Both the position numbers and the translations under genes were made by a program. 8,494 bases of DNA from Acidobacteriota bacterium (GTDB lineage Bacteria > Acidobacteriota > Terriglobia > Bryobacterales > Bryobacteraceae): NCBI GenBank assembly GCA_021788955.1, contig JAJYKC010000071.1, positions 1-8,494 of the forward strand, in the 5' to 3' direction. The notes below the pieces were generated by a model that worked only from the letters and a program-made list of their open reading frames with translations, did no database searches and was not told the origin of the DNA. Shown piece by piece: positions 6,569 through 8,494 of this stretch; within the stretch, counting starts at the first letter, position 1; each line of letters begins with the position of its first letter.

Positions 6569-8494
6569 GTGAGTCGTAACACACCATGCCCGTGTAGTCG
6601 TATCCCCTACTGTGCACTGCTCATCCTGCTTGCCGCCGGAGTGTTTGCAGTTGCAACCCATGCACAAACCACTTTTGGTTCGATCACGGGAACCATTACG
6701 GATTCCACTGGTGCTCCGACCCCAGGAGTAAACGTCACCGTGACAAACCTCGATATCGCGGAAAAGCGCCAAATGATGACAAACAATGCGGGGATTTACC
6801 AGTTTGTCAACTTGACTCCTGGACGTTACCGTGTCGATGCGGAAAAAGCCGGGTTCAAGAAGTTCAGCCGCACCTCGGTCGTCCTTGAGGTTCAGAACAC
6901 CGTTCGCATTGACGTCACCCTGCAGGTTGGCGACGTGAGCCAGACCATAGAAGTCACGGCGCAGACGCCGTTGCTGCAGCCTGAGACCACCTCGCTCGGT
7001 GAGGTGGTGCAGAAGCGCGAAGTGAACGAGTTGCCACTCAACGGTAGAAATCCATTGAACCTTGTGGCGCTGGTGCCCTCGGTGGTGCCACAGGGCCAGT
7101 CCATGGGGAATCCGAACGGGACGAACCCGTTTGCGTGGGGTAATTATCAGATCGGCGGCGGCATGGCCAACCAGAGCACAACGTTTCTTGACGGCTCGCC
7201 CGTAAACGGCGGATATCTCAACATCACGGCGCTGGTACCGACGCAGGATTCGCTGCAGGAATTCAAGGTGCAGACCAACAACCTGGAACCGGAATTTGGC
7301 CGGTTCGCCGGTGGCGTCATTAACCTAACGACAAAGTCGGGCAGCAACGAAATCCACGGGACCGCGTGGGAGTATCTCCGCAACAAGGTCCTCAACGCGA
7401 ACGACTTCTTCAACAACGAGGCTGGGATTGGCACGCCGGCGTTCACACAGAATCAGTTCGGATTCAATCTGGGTGGACCCGTGGTGATTCCGAAGCTGTA
7501 CGATGGCCGGAACAAGACGTTCTTCTTCGTCGACTACGAGGGTTTCCGTCTCCGCCAGGGCCAGAGCTTCACTGAAACAGTGCCGACGGCTGCCGAGCGT
7601 ACCGGGAACTTTTCGGACCTACGCGACGCCAATGGCAACGTCATCCCGATCTATGACCCAACATCAACGGTCCCGAATCCGAGCCAGCCCGGACAGTATA
7701 TGCGAACGCCGTACCCGGGAAACATCATCCCGTCGAACCTGTTAAACCCAGCGGCGATGAAGATGCAAAACCTATATCCGATGCCGAACACGCTTGGGAA
7801 TGCTCTCACGGGCGTCAATAACTGGGTCGGAAACGCCAGCGTGGGCGGGAACAACAACGAGACGGTCGTGCGCCTCGATCAGAACATCTCCGAGAAGCAG
7901 CACCTGTTCGCCCGCTACTCCTACTGGGGCAACACGAACCTTCCGATCGATCCGTTCAACAACGGCGTCTGCCAGGACCGCTGTACGGAACTGTTTAACA
8001 CCAACAACTTTGTTCTCGACGACGTATACACGCTAAGTCCGACGACGATCATGGATTTGGAAGCCAGCTATCAGCGCTTCAATTACGACCGGACGCCGGC
8101 GACGCTGGGTTACAACCCTGCTACGCAACTTGGTTGGCCGGCTTCGCTGAACAGCCAATTCTCGTTCAGCGACATTCCCGTGCCGTGCATCACGGGTTAT
8201 GACCCCGCGAACATTTTCTGTAGCCAGGGTGCAGGAAGCATCATCATTGACCGCAACGACGACGACCGGATCGCCGGTAGCTTGACGAAGATCATCGGAG
8301 CGCACACGATGAAATTCGGCGGCGAGTTCCTTCGAATTACCCACAATTACGCGCAGACGAATACGCCCACCGGTATCTTCGATTTCAATTCGGGGTTCAC
8401 CGCGGGCAACCCGATCAACCCCGGCAACACCGGCAACGGATATGCGTCGTTCCTTCTCGGCTATCCGGACGGTGGAGGTGCAAGCACACCAGCT
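6569..8494 (+). CDS. Oar-like TonB-dependent outer-membrane receptor, paralogue, 3' end outside window
   Basis: The first 642 residues of a second outer-membrane TonB-dependent receptor; the frame is open to the last base. GTG 6569 is chosen because AGAGG (6556-6560) is 8 nt upstream and the resulting signal peptide (1-32, CALLILLAAGVFAVATHA, mature QTTFG) equals the paralogue's in length. Domains are in the same order: regulatory-like beta-sandwich (about 34-120), plug (LPLNGRNPLNLVALVP, GRFAGGVINLTTKSGSNEIHG), and the first part of the barrel (FGFNLGGPV, FFFVDYEGFR). Identity to the upstream receptor is about 83% over the first ~245 mature residues by hand count, and collinear with almost no gaps (Cys468/472 at identical positions, Cys540/551 shifted by one). 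The signal peptides themselves have diverged completely. It has its own promoter and probably its own expression unit. Substrate unknown. Confidence 0.93.
   Translation, partial: MSRNTPCPCSRIPYCALLILLAAGVFAVATHAQTTFGSITGTITDSTGAPTPGVNVTVTNLDIAEKRQMMTNNAGIYQFVNLTPGRYRVDAEKAGFKKFSRTSVVLEVQNTVRIDVTLQVGDVSQTIEVTAQTPLLQPETTSLGEVVQKREVNELPLNGRNPLNLVALVPSVVPQGQSMGNPNGTNPFAWGNYQIGGGMANQSTTFLDGSPVNGGYLNITALVPTQDSLQEFKVQTNNLEPEFGRFAGGVINLTTKSGSNEIHGTAWEYLRNKVLNANDFFNNEAGIGTPAFTQNQFGFNLGGPVVIPKLYDGRNKTFFFVDYEGFRLRQGQSFTETVPTAAERTGNFSDLRDANGNVIPIYDPTSTVPNPSQPGQYMRTPYPGNIIPSNLLNPAAMKMQNLYPMPNTLGNALTGVNNWVGNASVGGNNNETVVRLDQNISEKQHLFARYSYWGNTNLPIDPFNNGVCQDRCTELFNTNNFVLDDVYTLSPTTIMDLEASYQRFNYDRTPATLGYNPATQLGWPASLNSQFSFSDIPVPCITGYDPANIFCSQGAGSIIIDRNDDDRIAGSLTKIIGAHTMKFGGEFLRITHNYAQTNTPTGIFDFNSGFTAGNPINPGNTGNGYASFLLGYPDGGGASTPA

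Larger units (their letters stand above)
6452..8494 (+). repeat. Diverged tandem duplication, copy 2
   Basis: Counterpart of 1528-3565 in direct orientation, about 4.9 kb downstream. The unit begins with the shared promoter; sequence just upstream of the -35 box does not match between copies, so one duplication boundary probably lies near there. The downstream boundary is outside the window. Confidence 0.8.

Overview
The window looks like part of a chromosome from an Acidobacteriota-type Gram-negative bacterium, possibly of the Solibacter/Bryobacter kind. That placement is inferred from two signs: large Oar-like TonB-dependent receptors with an N-terminal carboxypeptidase-regulatory-like domain, which are strongly expanded in that phylum, and a secreted glycoside hydrolase next to them. 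Coding DNA is GC-rich, and both receptors appear to start with GTG.

Layout. Bases 1-1221 (minus strand) hold most of a secreted GH29 alpha-L-fucosidase whose C-terminus runs off the left edge. A short divergent gap (1222-1317) contains a GC-rich hairpin and a compact AT-rich patch that could serve as the -10 element for both directions. A complete tRNA-Arg(CCG) with encoded CCA lies at 1318-1395. After about 250 bases carrying a convincing promoter comes a full-length TonB-dependent receptor (1643-5173, plus strand). A 1.4 kb stretch with no intact gene follows. Read frame by frame, it is the decayed remnant of a secreted carbohydrate-active-type enzyme, broken by at least one frameshift and two in-frame stops. 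A second promoter then leads into a paralogous TonB-dependent receptor (6569 to the right edge), of which 642 residues are visible.

The two receptors are close paralogues, about 83% identical over the first ~245 mature residues by hand count. They share signal-peptide length (32 residues), start codon, promoter (TTGAC-N17-TAAGAT) and leader length (86 and 88 nt from the -10 to the GTG). The duplicated unit therefore included the regulatory region. The shared geometry also supports GTG 1643, not the upstream ATG 1592, as the start of the first receptor.

Taken together this resembles a glycan-scavenging neighbourhood: outer-membrane uptake receptors, a fucosidase, and a former second hydrolase between the receptor copies. 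The substrate cannot be read from the sequence. I found no CRISPR array, transposase, phage gene or clearly new molecular system. The most useful observations are the unrecognised hydrolase pseudogene and the promoter-plus-receptor duplication.
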